Below are positions 10,671-21,001 of a DNA stretch of 64,000 nt, piece by piece. Each line of letters opens with the position of its first letter. Positions within the stretch are counted from its first letter, which is position 1. The DNA lies in NCBI RefSeq assembly GCF_003597395.2, contig NC_133770.1, positions 290,692,125 to 290,756,124 on the forward strand, in the 5' to 3' direction. The stretch is from Chelonoidis abingdonii (taxonomy: Eukaryota; Chordata; Testudines; Testudinidae). The notes beneath the pieces were generated by a model. That model searched no databases and was not told the DNA's origin. It was given only the letters and a program-made list of their open reading frames with translations. A program made the position numbers and the translations under genes.

Positions 10671-12216
10671 TAGTTATAAAATCCTTAAGAAAGTTAGATG
10701 CCTCATCAACCGGGGTGTCCGTAACGAACTGCATCGTAGAATATCCAGAGAGCTAATAAGAAAGTACTATGAACCTCTGCTATCTATCTTTGGAAAACAC
10801 TGGAAGACGAGAGACGATTCACAGAGACTGCAAAAGGGCAAATATATTGCCATGCTTAAAAGGGAAAAAAAACCACCCAGGAGACTACAGACCAGTTAGT
10901 TTAACTTCGGCTGCCAGGAAGAATGGAGGCACGTATTAAAGAAATCATCTGTAACACTTGAAGGTCGTAAGGATAGGAATAGCATGATGGATTGTAAAGA
11001 CCATTCATGTCAACCATTCCTGACAGGCTTTTCTATAGGATAAGGAGTCCTGTGGATAAGGAGAAAGTCCGGTGGTATACCCTAACGATTTAGTAAGGCA
11101 TTGAGTACGCTCGCATGAGTCATCGTTATCGAAACTAGGCAAATCAATTAGATGGCCGGCTACTATTAATGGGTGCATTACGCTGGATAACCGACTCAGA
11201 GATGGTTATTAATGGTTCGCCCCAATCCTGCTGGGGGATAATTGTTATAACAATGGGGTTTCCACAGGGTCTTTTGTTGGGACCGGCCTCTGTTTCCAAT
11301 ACTCTTCATCAACGACTTAGATGTTGGCATAGAAGTACACTTATTTAGTATGTGCAGATGGCAGCAAAACTGGAAGATTGCAATGCTTGGAGGACAGGGT
11401 CATAATTCAAAATGATCTGGGACAATGGAGAAATGTCTGAGTAAACCGGATGAGGTTTACCTAACAGCAAATGCAAAGTGCTCGCCTAGGAAGGAAACAC
11501 TCAGTTTCACACATAACAGAATGGAAAAACTGTGCTAGAAGGAGTTATGCAAAAGGATTAGGTTATAGGGATCAACAGCTTAAATATGAGACCAGGGTGA
11601 TGCTTGCAGAAAAAGCAAACAGATTCTGGGATGCTTAACAGGTGTGTTTGTCGCAGGCAGACACGAGAGAATCATTCTTCTGCCTGCTGACTCTGCTCTG
11701 GTTAGCTACAAATGTGAGTATGTGATCCAGTTTGCGGGCACCGCATTTCAAAAGAGTGGAGAATACTGGAGAGGCCAGAAGACAACAAGATATGACTAAA
11801 GGTAGACGAACATGACCTATGAAGGAAGACTAGAGAATGGTTTGTTTAGGTTTGGAAAAAAGAAGACAGGAGGACACATGATAGCAGTGTCTCAGGTATC
11901 TAAAGGTGTCATCAGGAGGAGGGAGAAACTTTTCATCTTAGCCTCTAATGATAGAACAAGAAGCAAGACTTAAACTGCAGCAAGGGAGATTTAGGTTGAC
12001 ACGGAAAAGTTCCTAACTGTCAGGGTGGTTAACACACTGCACAAATTTGCTAGGGAGGTTGTGGATCCTCCATCTCTGGAGATATTTAAGAGTAGGTTAG
12101 ATAAATGTCTATCAGGGATGGTCTAGACAGTTTTTGGTCCTGCCATGAGGGCAGGGGACTGGACTCGATGACCTGTTTAGGTCCCTTCCAGTCCTAGAGT
12201 CTATGAATCTTCTGTG
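10671..12216 (+). mobile_element. CR1 LINE (younger copy) inserted into an older CR1
   Basis: 5'-truncated CR1. Recognisable ORF2 begins near 10780 ('ctttggaaaacactggaagacgag') and passes 'ttcatcaacgacttagatgttgg' (about 11308-11330), where the active-site box reads CADG in place of FADD (about 11354-11365). The 3' UTR follows and ends 'gtcccttccagtcctagagtctatgaat' near 12210. Against the CR1 consensus as I recall it, this copy shows many one-base gains and losses but rather few substitutions, which is unusual for simple age decay. The exact left edge lies between 10671 and 10780. Confidence 0.7.
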
Positions 12217-12331
12217 TGTCCCTAAACCTCCAATTGCCAGAAGCATCTGGTGCTGGCCACTGTCAGAATACAGGATACTGGACTAGATTGACCCATGATC
12301 TGACCCAGTATGGCTGTTCTTACGTTAATAA

Positions 12332-12515
12332 AATGTTGCATTTTTTTCCTAAACAAGATTTAGCTGAAGTCAACACGTTCCCATGGCAAGTTTTGATTTC
12401 AATGCAATGGTATTTTCCACCAGCTCTGTGATATTTATTCAGCACATTCTATCAACCGGGCAGCATCTGAGACATCTACAGAGCTACCGAAAAAATATCA
12501 AATTGTAAATACAAA
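12332..12515. other. No gene seen
   Basis: Short unique stretch between the CR1 nest and a palindromic repeat; nothing recognisable. Confidence 0.4.
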
Positions 12516-12603
12516 GGGCCAGATCTTTCACTGAATAAAGCAGTGGAGCGCTATTTGAAGTCAATGGAGTCATGCTCATTTACATCAGTTGAGGATCTGG
12601 CCC
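12516..12603. mobile_element. Small palindromic MITE-like repeat
   Basis: gggccagatc at the left and gatctggccc at the right are perfect 10-bp inverted ends, with 'gaagtcaatggagt' inside. The form is typical of the short 'gaagtcaatggg' hairpin repeats of turtles. Confidence 0.6.
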
Positions 12604-14109
12604 ACAATGTGATGTGCAAGATTTACAGTAACATCTCGCAATCACTCAGTTCCATTTTATAAAAACAAAACCTCCAATCACAACCCTTTGAGGGAGATTT
12701 TTCATCCTCTGAGAGTCAGCTTCTGCACAGTCAAATACTTTAGTCATTTCCCTTATGTTTCACCTAAACATTTCAAATCAACTGAGACCGTAAATCTCTA
12801 TTTCCCTAGTGTCCCCCAACCTCAGCCTTATTTATTATACTTGATTGGCTCCCTGCCTAGGAATTAGACCCACACTAGATTTTGACAGGGTAGGGCATTC
12901 AGCAACAGAAGGAAGTGTTCCTGCACAACCGCTAAATTAAAATCTCCCCCATTTCTTGTTATCCTGATCGATATGGACCAGACTCTGAACAACAGCAATT
13001 GCCACTGAGGTCAATGGGAGGGTGCTTGGCACCTCATAAGAGTAAGTTGTCATCCTCAGGAACGGGGCTAGATCATTTAAATCCTCACATCGAAGTCTTG
13101 ACCTTCTTGCAAACTGTCTGTTCTGTAAAAACAAGTGTTTCCCAATCTGCTGGAAGCCTGACGCAATATTCAAGAACCACCTTATAAGCTTCAATCAACA
13201 TGCATTATGCGAGCCAAAAGATTTACCCACTCTGGCTCAGATGACCAAGTTTGCCAGTGCAGAGAAGCAATTTTGTGCCACCAGGCAGCTTAATCTAACT
13301 TTGAACCCTGCTTACTCTGGCTCAGGGAGGATCCCTTCACAATCAATCAGGGTGATTCTCCAAAGGCATACAGCCAAATTTGGGCCTTTCAGGCCACTTC
13401 CCCACATTGCTAACATAGGAGGGAAAAGGCGGCATGGCCAAAGGAAAGATCTTCTGGCCAGGATGCCACTGTTCCATGTTGATCCCCATCTACGTTTTCA
13501 AGCTATGTGAAGCAGCTTACAGTTGGCATAAATTGAGGGTGGCCCACAGGCCATGAAGTTTTCTAGATTTTTTCAGTAGCAGGACCATTTGTGGGCACAC
13601 ACACCAAAACAAACCCCCAAAAAGTGTCTAGCTCATCATTCCTCTAACGTGTCAGTTAAAAATCTCAAAAGTGTTAAGTCACATGAAAACATAAGAATTC
13701 AAGGGGACTGCACAGGGCCCAGGCATCCATATATATGCATCTCTTTGCAAAATCACGGACAACCAGAAAGTAGAGATCACATGTGAAAAGAACAAGGGAA
13801 ATTGTACACCAGCTAGCATATACTCTTAAGAAAACTTAACTCTTTGATGAGCTTTCACAGCAAGACTGTATCAGACACTAACTTAGAAGAACTCATGTGT
13901 GCGCAGATTTAATAGCTCATTAAAGATTGAGAAACAGCATCTTCAATTTGTTACTTTCCTGGATCAAAGTTAGTGTCCTGGTTGCAGGCTGCACCAATAC
14001 TTATGCAGGAAAAACAGAAAAGCAAAACATGAACTAGAATTCGACGAAGAATTAAATCGAGGGGTTTTGTATCCCACTTGGAGTGGACATCCTCACTACC
14101 AATAGAAGA
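12604..14109. other. No gene seen; unique DNA
   Basis: About 1.5 kb with only short domain-less ORFs (for example 13241-13510 plus, 12937-13194 minus). No repeat ends recognised. Confidence 0.4.
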
Positions 14110-14602
14110 ATAGCTTTGTGGTTAAGGGCCTGAACTGGGACCCATTGAGACATGGTTCTTATTCTGGCTTTCCCACAGATTTCCTGTACAACTTCAGGCT
14201 ATGCACAAGGTCTAATCTAGTTCTCACTGAGGCTGATGGAAAAACTTCAGTGAGCTTTGGATCAGTCCCTTCATTTGGGACCTCAGTTCCAATGTACAAA
14301 ATGAGAGTAATGCCACTTCCCTTGCCTGTCTCGTTTAGACTTAACGCTTCATTGCAGAGACTGTCTCTCATGCAGACAAGCACAAGACACTCAGACTTAT
14401 ATCTACAACAGGTATAACAGCTCTACCAAAGATCACCCAAAAGTTCCCCACTCATGTTCTGGTCCTCTCTAGGAACTGGAGGACCAAGGGCTTTATACTG
14501 TAACTTAACTCTATATTATGTGTTCCTACCGAGCCTAGCACAATGCGGATCTGATTTCCGTTGGGGCCTGCACTACTTTAATACAAATTATTATTATTAT
14601 TA
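14110..14602 (+). mobile_element. MIR-like SINE with LINE-type 3' tail
   Basis: The head 'agctttgtggttaagggcctgaactgggacc' has tRNA-derived SINE form. A core-like part follows ('caaaatgagagtaatgccacttcc'), and a 3' tail around 14522-14600 reads 'gagcctagcacaatgcgg...ggggcctgcactac', ending in a TTA repeat. The same tail occurs at 24.5, 38.2, 49.9 and 57.4 kb. The element is old and carries extra sequence near 14380-14500. Confidence 0.5.
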
Positions 14603-14604
14603 AA

Positions 14605-14702
14605 GGCCTGGTCCTGAAAATGTTACTTGGGTAAGTAATTCTGATTGGAAGGACTTCAGTGGAACTACTCACTTGAATACAGACTGCTCTGGATCAGGCC
14701 CT
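14605..14702. mobile_element. Small palindromic MITE-like repeat
   Basis: ggcctggtcctg at the left mirrors ggatcaggcc at the right, with 'gtaagtaattctgattgg' and 'cagtggaactactcactt' inside. It belongs to the same class as 12516-12603. Confidence 0.5.
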
Positions 14703-16040
14703 CCCATAGATGTTTGAATCAAGTTCAGTGTCTCAGTCTTTATCTTCAGAGTGCTCAATGGAAAAGAAAAAAAATCCCCTAAAGTTCTCGGATGAAGACT
14801 GTGGTCGACAATTTCATTCCCTGGTACAATGGAACTCTACAATAAAGGTAAAATTCATCTGTGCAGGAGAGGGGGCTTTCTTGGGGGCCAGTGCCAGACT
14901 ATGAAATGAAGTACCTCAGGAACTAAGGGCTATCACAAACCTCACCACCCTCCACTCCAAGTGTGAGGCACACTTCTTTGACTCTCCTCCTTTAACACAC
15001 CAAGATGTTGTTGTTGTTGTTATTATTTTAAATATACAACAACAACCACCACCAACAACCCTAAAAAGCCTACCAGAACGAGCCATTCCACAGGACACAC
15101 TTCTCCCCTAAGGGAAGGGATATGAGAACCACCAACATGTAACAGTCATGCTGCTTAATGCACTGTTAAGGTGCTCAGATTCTCTGGTGCTGAGCACAGT
15201 ACAAGAACCTATTTAGAATAGTGCTGTACCTATTCTTAGCTACCTTCTACACACAGCCCATGTGGTACTGCTTATACAATTAGATATCACCGTATGCAGA
15301 AATGTAGTGATTGTTATAAAATCACCCTAAAAATCTATTTTTATTACAAGACATCCTGGATGAGGGATGGATCCCATATCAATAGGGGATAAACTAGACA
15401 ACCCCAAAAGACTTTCCTCACTGTGCTGCTGTATTAATTCACAGCAAGTGAGCCTTGATAGGCAAACAACCCTGGAGAACAAAATCCTCTTCACTCTACT
15501 TCTGTCTAACCCATGCTTGTTCCTGTGATATCTCAGCATCTGCTCCAGTGAGCATGAAGTATAACCAAGAACCTTGCAGAAGTTGGGGGAAGAATGCGTG
15601 TGTCCCCAGGTCTGGGAGAACACTTCTACAGTCACTGTCTCCCATGGCCCTAAAATCTCACTTAGTCCTTCCAGTAGGTGAGAGTGGGGGAAGAATGACT
15701 GATTATGGAGAAAGACTGTGGTAGACAAGGGAGGCTAAGAGTGCATGTGAAAAGGCTGTGAGTGCCCGATGAGCAGGAAGAGAATAGAAAGGATCTGGAA
15801 GGACTGATGTGGGGTCAGATTAGAGAGAGACTGAAAGGCAACAGGCATGACAGAGGAAAAGAGAAGAGGCAGGACTGGGAACAACTGCTGCAAAACATTG
15901 AAATACCACGGAAGGTGGAGAGCAAGATAATCACCAAGACTGATGGTGTAAGGAGTGATGGAGATAGACAGAGGAGCTAGGATAGAAAAGAGAAAGTATA
16001 TTTTAAAAGGGTTAATGCAATGCACAAACCAAATCTTGTA
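14703..16040. other. No gene seen; GTT/AAC-rich simple sequence near 15.0 kb
   Basis: The 133-codon minus ORF at 15327-15728 overlaps a plus ORF and has no domain. 15006-15060 is a low-complexity stretch (ttg repeats followed by acaaccacc). Confidence 0.4.
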
Positions 16041-16067
16041 CTAGCTAATTAGAAATCAAGTCCATTT

Positions 16068-16087
16068 AAAAAAAAAAAAAAAAAAAA
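16068..16087. repeat. Poly-A tract
   Basis: Uninterrupted A run of about 20 nt inside copy A of the unassigned repeat. Confidence 0.85.
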
Positions 16088-16264
16088 CCCTCATGAAAAT
16101 GTTTTCATTTACAACACCTAACGACCCCTGCCAAAGTTTGTGGCTTTACAATTAAAAACAAAAATCCTTAAAAATACATATATTCATTCTCTCTCTTGTT
16201 GCTATGTAAACAATCCAAACAGCCAATCAATTGGGGAAAACTGACTATACAGGGGAAAACAATG

Positions 16265-16309
16265 AGATAGTAAACCAAGCAGATAGTAAACCAAGCAGAT
16301 AGTAAACAG
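16265..16309. repeat. 16-bp tandem repeat, 2.8 units
   Basis: Unit agatagtaaaccaagc occurs at 16265-16280 and 16281-16296, with a third partial copy to 16309. Confidence 0.9.
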
Positions 16310-16446
16310 GCTTTAATAAACTGAAATATTTTTCTCTCTCATTTCTTTCAGTTATTGTCATCTCAGATTGCTGCTTGTCACAACAGTAGAAACATTTTCT
16401 GGTAGAAGTGTGATTTTTTACATCGACAGTCTCCTTTTAAATGAGT

Positions 16447-18742
16447 CACCAGAGTGGAAAAAAGAAAGATGGCACAGAACAGAGGGGTCTTTCTGAAATT
16501 CACCCAAAGCCAGAGCCTGTAAACTCTTGCTCACATGAGCAATTCTTACTCAGAAGAGTAGTCTCATTGGCTTCAGGAGAAATACTCACTGGAGTAAGGG
16601 AATGCAGGCTTATACCCCCTCCCCCCCCCCATCAGAGCTGTGTCCAGATGCTAGAGAGACAGGTGCCTTCACGATGCATGCAAAAACAAGTAATGAATAT
16701 CCAGGGTCAGCTACTTGTAGCTCTTCTCCATCACCGCTCCCAGAGTCTGGCCAACAGGGCATTACTCCATTACAAAAGGGTGGTCACATCATATCTGCCT
16801 ATGTCCTGCTTTACTTACCTTTTGATCCCTTATTTTGGGGGTGTTGTGAAACACCGTCCCAATCCAACATGTTCCTGAGATGAACCCTGGAAATCCTAAT
16901 TAGCAGCAGTCAAATCTCTCCTTGGCAGGGTCCAGCCCTTGAACTTTGAGGGACAAGCACTGTATATGGGACATGGCCTGAAAAGCATGTCAGACCTGGA
17001 GGCACTGCATTTGGCCCAATGGTTAACATCAGTTGGTTTGTCACCATAGCAGAAGCACCTTAACAGCATCTTCTAAAGTGCACTGGGATGCTTGTACTGT
17101 GAAGAAGTGTATGGGAGGTGGGGAAGACTTTAAAGAACCTGAATTTAATGGATGCTGAGCACCTGCATCTCCTGTTAACTTGACTTGAGACGTGTTGATG
17201 CTCAGCATATCTGAAAATCAGGCCCTAAGATGCCACGCCATGAAGTAGACTAAAATGAATTACACTATCACTTTAATGTCGGTGACTCAGTGCAGAGGCT
17301 TTTAATCTTCAAACTACCTGTACAAAACCTGCACGTAATGCTTACTAATAATTTATTCATATACCAAGCAGCAATTGCCTAACCTTCTCAACACCTGGTT
17401 TAACTCAATACTCCATCTGTACATCTGCGTATTCTCCAGACAACTACTATACAAATAATATTTGCAGAACAAATACATAAGAAAAAAGATCCATCCCACA
17501 AAAAGCATCTTCGTATCAGCGCAGAAATTAAAACCTTATCGTAGTACATTCAGAAATTGTTCACTACTGCTAAGAGGACATGGTTAGAGCTGGTTCCACT
17601 CATGAAGCTGATAGAGAACAACATTTCAGTGAAAGTTCATCTAGATTTATTCGCTAAACTGAACTCAACGGAAAAATTTTCATTGTGAAAATCCCACTTT
17701 AATCCCAATTTCAAACTCAGTTAGTCCACACCACTGCAGTATGCTACAACTAGTCCCATCAATAAACTAGTAAAGTGCAGACAGATACTAGCATGTAATG
17801 CAGATTTAATTAATAACTACACATACATTAGAATAGGGCCTGATTTTCAAAAAGAGGCTGGCAGGAGCATGTACATTATAAGTGTGCAATTGCCAGCCTA
17901 ATGCGTTTGCAGTCCCAGGAATTCTGACTGTACTCATCTACAAAGGACCAGTTGGCAGTGCAAATTGGGCCTGTCCAATAAGCCTTCCTAATGATGAACC
18001 CTGAATTTTGAAAATCCCATTATATGTTGCATAATTCTCCAACTATGTCATTCATATGGTAAATTACTTTGATGCACATTTCAGGAGGCTCCACAAAAAT
18101 CAGCTTATAATAAGCAGCATTCATTCAATTTTCCTTCATCTAGAACATGATCAAGTTGGGTCAGGATGGAGTGCCAGCCCATCCTCATTTGTAAGCATTC
18201 TGGCATTTACCCATAAACAATCATTATTGGATTGCAAAGTACTAACAGAAGCAGAGTGCTGAGCAAAGGGCTTATACCGCCTCTTCTCACACACAGCAAA
18301 CATTGTGTAACTTGCTGATATTTGAAAGCTTCTCTTTTCATCTTATCAGGGTCTAGGCTAGGCTAAAGCTATATAATTGTTATTTCTTTTACCCGGGTGA
18401 ATGTTAACCTAGCACTCTAATCAGACAACTTTCATTTTAAAAAAGCTCTTTGGTAGGATTCCCCCCCGCCCCACCCTTCAGCAGACAGAGAAGGACAAGA
18501 GAATAACTGATAATTTAGTAAGCATCAGTTAAACACACCAGTCATTCCTTCACCCTCAAACTGAGAGCCACACTGCCACCCGATACTGAATGCAACACCA
18601 CCACCCGATACTGAACGCAACACCCACTACGTGACTGGGAGCAGAATTTAGATCTACATTATTAGGAATTCACAGTGGCTTAACTTTAGGACTGTTTATT
18701 AGAAGAAAATGACTAGATGCAGAATTAACAGGGGCAATTAAA
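16447..18742. other. No gene seen; small palindrome near 17.2 kb and a 25-bp duplication near 18.6 kb
   Basis: Mostly unique. 17148-17225 ('ggatgctgagcac' mirrored by 'tgctcagcat', then 'tgaaaatcaggcccta') is a hairpin repeat of the MITE-like class. A C-run lies at 16621-16630. The 145-codon ORF at 16441-16878 has no domain and is overlapped by another frame. Confidence 0.4.
18576..18624. repeat. 25-bp tandem duplication
   Basis: ccacccgatactgaa + (t/c)gcaacacc is present twice in a row, with one mismatch in the compared part. Confidence 0.9.
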
Positions 18743-19131
18743 CTAGCTGAAGGAATAATTTGAAATCAAGTACATTTTTTTTAAAAAAGCAGAGGTTAAA
18801 GTATTTGTTTGTACAACACCTGAGTCCCACGGCCAATTTTGGTGGATTTAAAATAATAAAAAAATCCATTAAAAATGTTTCTCACCCCCTGTTGCTGAGT
18901 AAAAGACCCAAACAACAGGAAACTGACCAAGTGACTGACTGTGCAGGGAAAACAGTGAAATGCACTACAGTATATACAAAGTACACAAAATAAACATTCC
19001 TCCAGTCTGTTTCAGTTATGATCATCTTAGACTGTTGCTTATCCCTGGGACCTACAGCTACCACAACACTGTAAACAGAAACATTTTCAGGTCAAAAAGC
19101 AATTTTTAAGTTGAGTCTCTTTTTAAATGGT
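18743..19131 (+). repeat. Unassigned interspersed repeat, copy B (related to 16.04-16.45 kb)
   Basis: Direct-oriented paralogue of copy A about 2.7 kb downstream. The same blocks appear in the same order, and this copy lacks the 16-bp tandem expansion. The family is not recognised; the ORFs inside are chance. Confidence 0.6.
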
Positions 19132-19319
19132 CTGTTTCAAAATCCCACAACTAGGGAACTATTGAGTCATATCATCCTGCTGCTCTAGTTCAACTGACTG
19201 CCAAAGTTGAGGTGGAAAAGCAGGGTTTATGAGGTTTCATATCTTGAGCTGACTGGGAATATTTTTTAAGCAACAAAACTGTCTTTGGAAAGGTTTGTCA
19301 AGTACAGGCTGGAACACCA

Positions 19320-19440
19320 CACCCCAAAATAGCCCAGGGGTTAGAGCATTCACTTGAGATGTGGGAGACTGAATCGGATAGCGCAGGGACTTCAACCTGG
19401 GCTTCCCACCTAAGTGCTATTCTGGAATGGCTGTTTCTCT
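19320..19440 (+). mobile_element. tRNA-derived SINE-like fragment
   Basis: 'agcccaggggttagagcattcacttgagatgtgggagac' has the look of a box-A-containing tRNA-derived SINE head. Box B is degenerate. A C/A-rich simple repeat follows at 19448-19488. Confidence 0.45.
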
Positions 19441-19447
19441 CTCTCTT

Positions 19448-19488
19448 CCACACCCACACCCACACCCCCACCCCCACCCACACCCTTC
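19448..19488. repeat. CCCACA-type simple repeat
   Basis: Runs of cccacac/cccaccc; the minus-strand reading gives the WVWVW-type chance peptide. Confidence 0.85.
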
Positions 19489-19671
19489 AAGAGGTTTGGG
19501 TTTCAACCATATGCAGAATGGAGATTTTATTTGAAAACTCAACATTTTTCATAGGAAACCTGTTTCCCACTCAGCTCTAATCATGTCCCTTCATCTCTAG
19601 CCTACATGAAGTCAGCCTACAAGAACATTACAATCCTGGACCCCTTATGTGTTTGGTCAGTGGAATTCAGG

Positions 19672-20250
19672 AGAGCAGCTAGGAGTGAAGTTCTGAAACA
19701 GCCTTCCAAGGGGAGTAGCGGGGGCAAGAGACATATCTGGCTTTAAGACTAAGCTTGATAAGTTTATGGAGGGAATGGTATGAATGGGCTGCTTATTTTA
19801 AGCAAGTTAATATTTGGCAATGATCTTTGATTATCAGGCAGTTAAGTATGCACAGTGGTCGTGTGGGATGTGGATTGGGGTGGGATCTGAGTTACTACAG
19901 AGAATTTCTTTCTGGTGCTGGCTGGTGAGTCCTTGGCTACATACTCAGGTTTTTACGCTCTGATGCCATATTTGGGGTCGAGACGGATTTCCTTCGCAGG
20001 CAGATTGGCAGAGGCCTCTGGAAGGTTTTTTCTCGCCTTCCTCTTGCAGCAATAGGAACACGGGGGTCACTGCTTGGAGGATTCTCCTGCATATTGAAGT
20101 CTTTAAAACCGCGATTTAGGAGCTTCAATGAAACTCAGACATAGGTGGGTTTGTTAAGGAGTGGGTGGGTGAATCTGTGGGCTTGATTGGTGCAGGTCAA
20201 CTAGATGATCGTAATGGTGTCCCTTCTGATTAACGTCTACGAGTCATGAA
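19672..20250 (+). mobile_element. CR1 LINE 3' end
   Basis: Plus-strand CR1 3' UTR: 'acagccttccaaggggagtag', 'gataagtttatggaggg', 'gagttactacagagaatttc', 'gccatatttggggtcg', 'cttcctcttgcagca' and 'ctagatgatcgtaatgg', ending 'cgagtcatga' before an A-rich run. 5'-truncated and non-coding. Confidence 0.75.
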
Positions 20251-20703
20251 AAAATAAATAAAAAAAAAAAAATAAAAAAAAAAAAGTCATTCTAAAATCC
20301 ACCATAAGTTAAGGCTGTCTCTTGCAGCGACGATGAGGTACTGGAAGTGCTGCCTGTTGAATCAGGCAAGAATTGTCCAGGTAAAATCTCCCTTACAATT
20401 TTTATGTGGGACTAAAGAAGCCAAAAAGTCATTATTCAGTAGTAGGCTGCACCTCCATTAGCAAACGTCAGAGCTTCAATATTCCACCAACGCACCTTCA
20501 CCAACGTACCAATGAAGGAAACTGCAGCACAGGCTGGGTTCTGCAGTCCTTATCACCATGCCAAAAACCGCAACAGGCTGACTTACTGCAACATTGTTCA
20601 GTACAGACAAGGCCCTAGAGACCAGGGATCAGGTAACAGCCTTGGATCTGGGGCAAGAAAGGTCATTCTATGTTAGGCACTTTGACAATGAAAATTCATT
20701 CCC
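20251..20703. other. A-rich run, then unique DNA; no gene seen
   Basis: 20251-20285 is an A/T simple run following the CR1 terminus. The rest is unrecognised. Confidence 0.45.
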
Positions 20704-21001
20704 AGGGCTTGTCTTCACATACAGTGCTGCAGTTTTACTGCTGTTTTACTGCTGTAGACGCTACTGCCCCGACAGTAGCGTCGGGGCAGTAGCATCTACA
20801 GCAGTAGTTAATACTGCTGTAGACGCTACAGCAGTATTAACTACTGTAGCGTCTACAGTGTAGTTAATCTACCTCCTCAGGAAGTGATAGCTATGTCGAT
20901 GGGAGAAGCTCCTCCGTCTACACAGTGCTGGCTACACGAGGGTATTAGCTCATTATAACTACATTGGTCAGGGGTGTAGGTCTTTAGTGTAGACATGGCC
21001 T
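20704..21001. mobile_element. Non-autonomous DNA transposon with nested perfect hairpins
   Basis: The ends are inverse: 'agggcttgtcttcaca' on the left, 'gtgtagacatggcct' on the right, resembling the Harbinger-type MITEs at 47.0 and 53.2 kb. Inside are two strong hairpins. Arms 20760-20773 / 20780-20793 are 14 of 14 complementary with a 6-nt loop. Arms 20802-20822 / 20826-20846 are 21 of 21 complementary with a 3-nt loop (acg). The flanking duplication is unclear (cca/tca). Confidence 0.65.

Larger units (their letters stand above)
9315..12331 (+). mobile_element. CR1 LINE (older copy), interrupted by a MITE and a second CR1
   Basis: ORF2 reverse-transcriptase sequence starts near 9315 with motifs FQKAFDKV (9363-9386), VPQGSVLG (9510-9533) and LFNIFINDLEK (from about 9538). 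The catalytic FADD box reads FAND (about 9597-9608), so its first Asp is replaced by Asn. The 3' UTR begins after about 10150, is broken at 10221-10503 by a palindromic element, resumes at 10507-10670 ('gaaggatagg', 'actattgccagagatggtc'), is broken again by a younger CR1, and ends at 12217-12331 ('tccctaaacctcc', 'gacccagtatggctgttctta'). The order of blocks matches one CR1 3' end as seen uninterrupted at 52.87-53.19 kb. Confidence 0.7.
16041..16446 (+). repeat. Unassigned interspersed repeat, copy A (related to 18.74-19.13 kb)
   Basis: Shares an ordered series of blocks with the downstream copy: gaaatcaagt, acaacacct, gttgct, gaaaactgac, 'ttcagttat', 'catctcagattgctgcttgtc', 'agaaacattttc' and 'ctttttaaat'. 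It includes a poly-A run (16068-16087) and a 16-bp unit present about 2.8 times (16265-16309). The family is not recognised. Confidence 0.6.

Noticed and set aside
16261..16310. CRISPR-like short repeat
   Set aside because: Three head-to-tail 16-bp units without spacers in vertebrate DNA; a simple tandem repeat.
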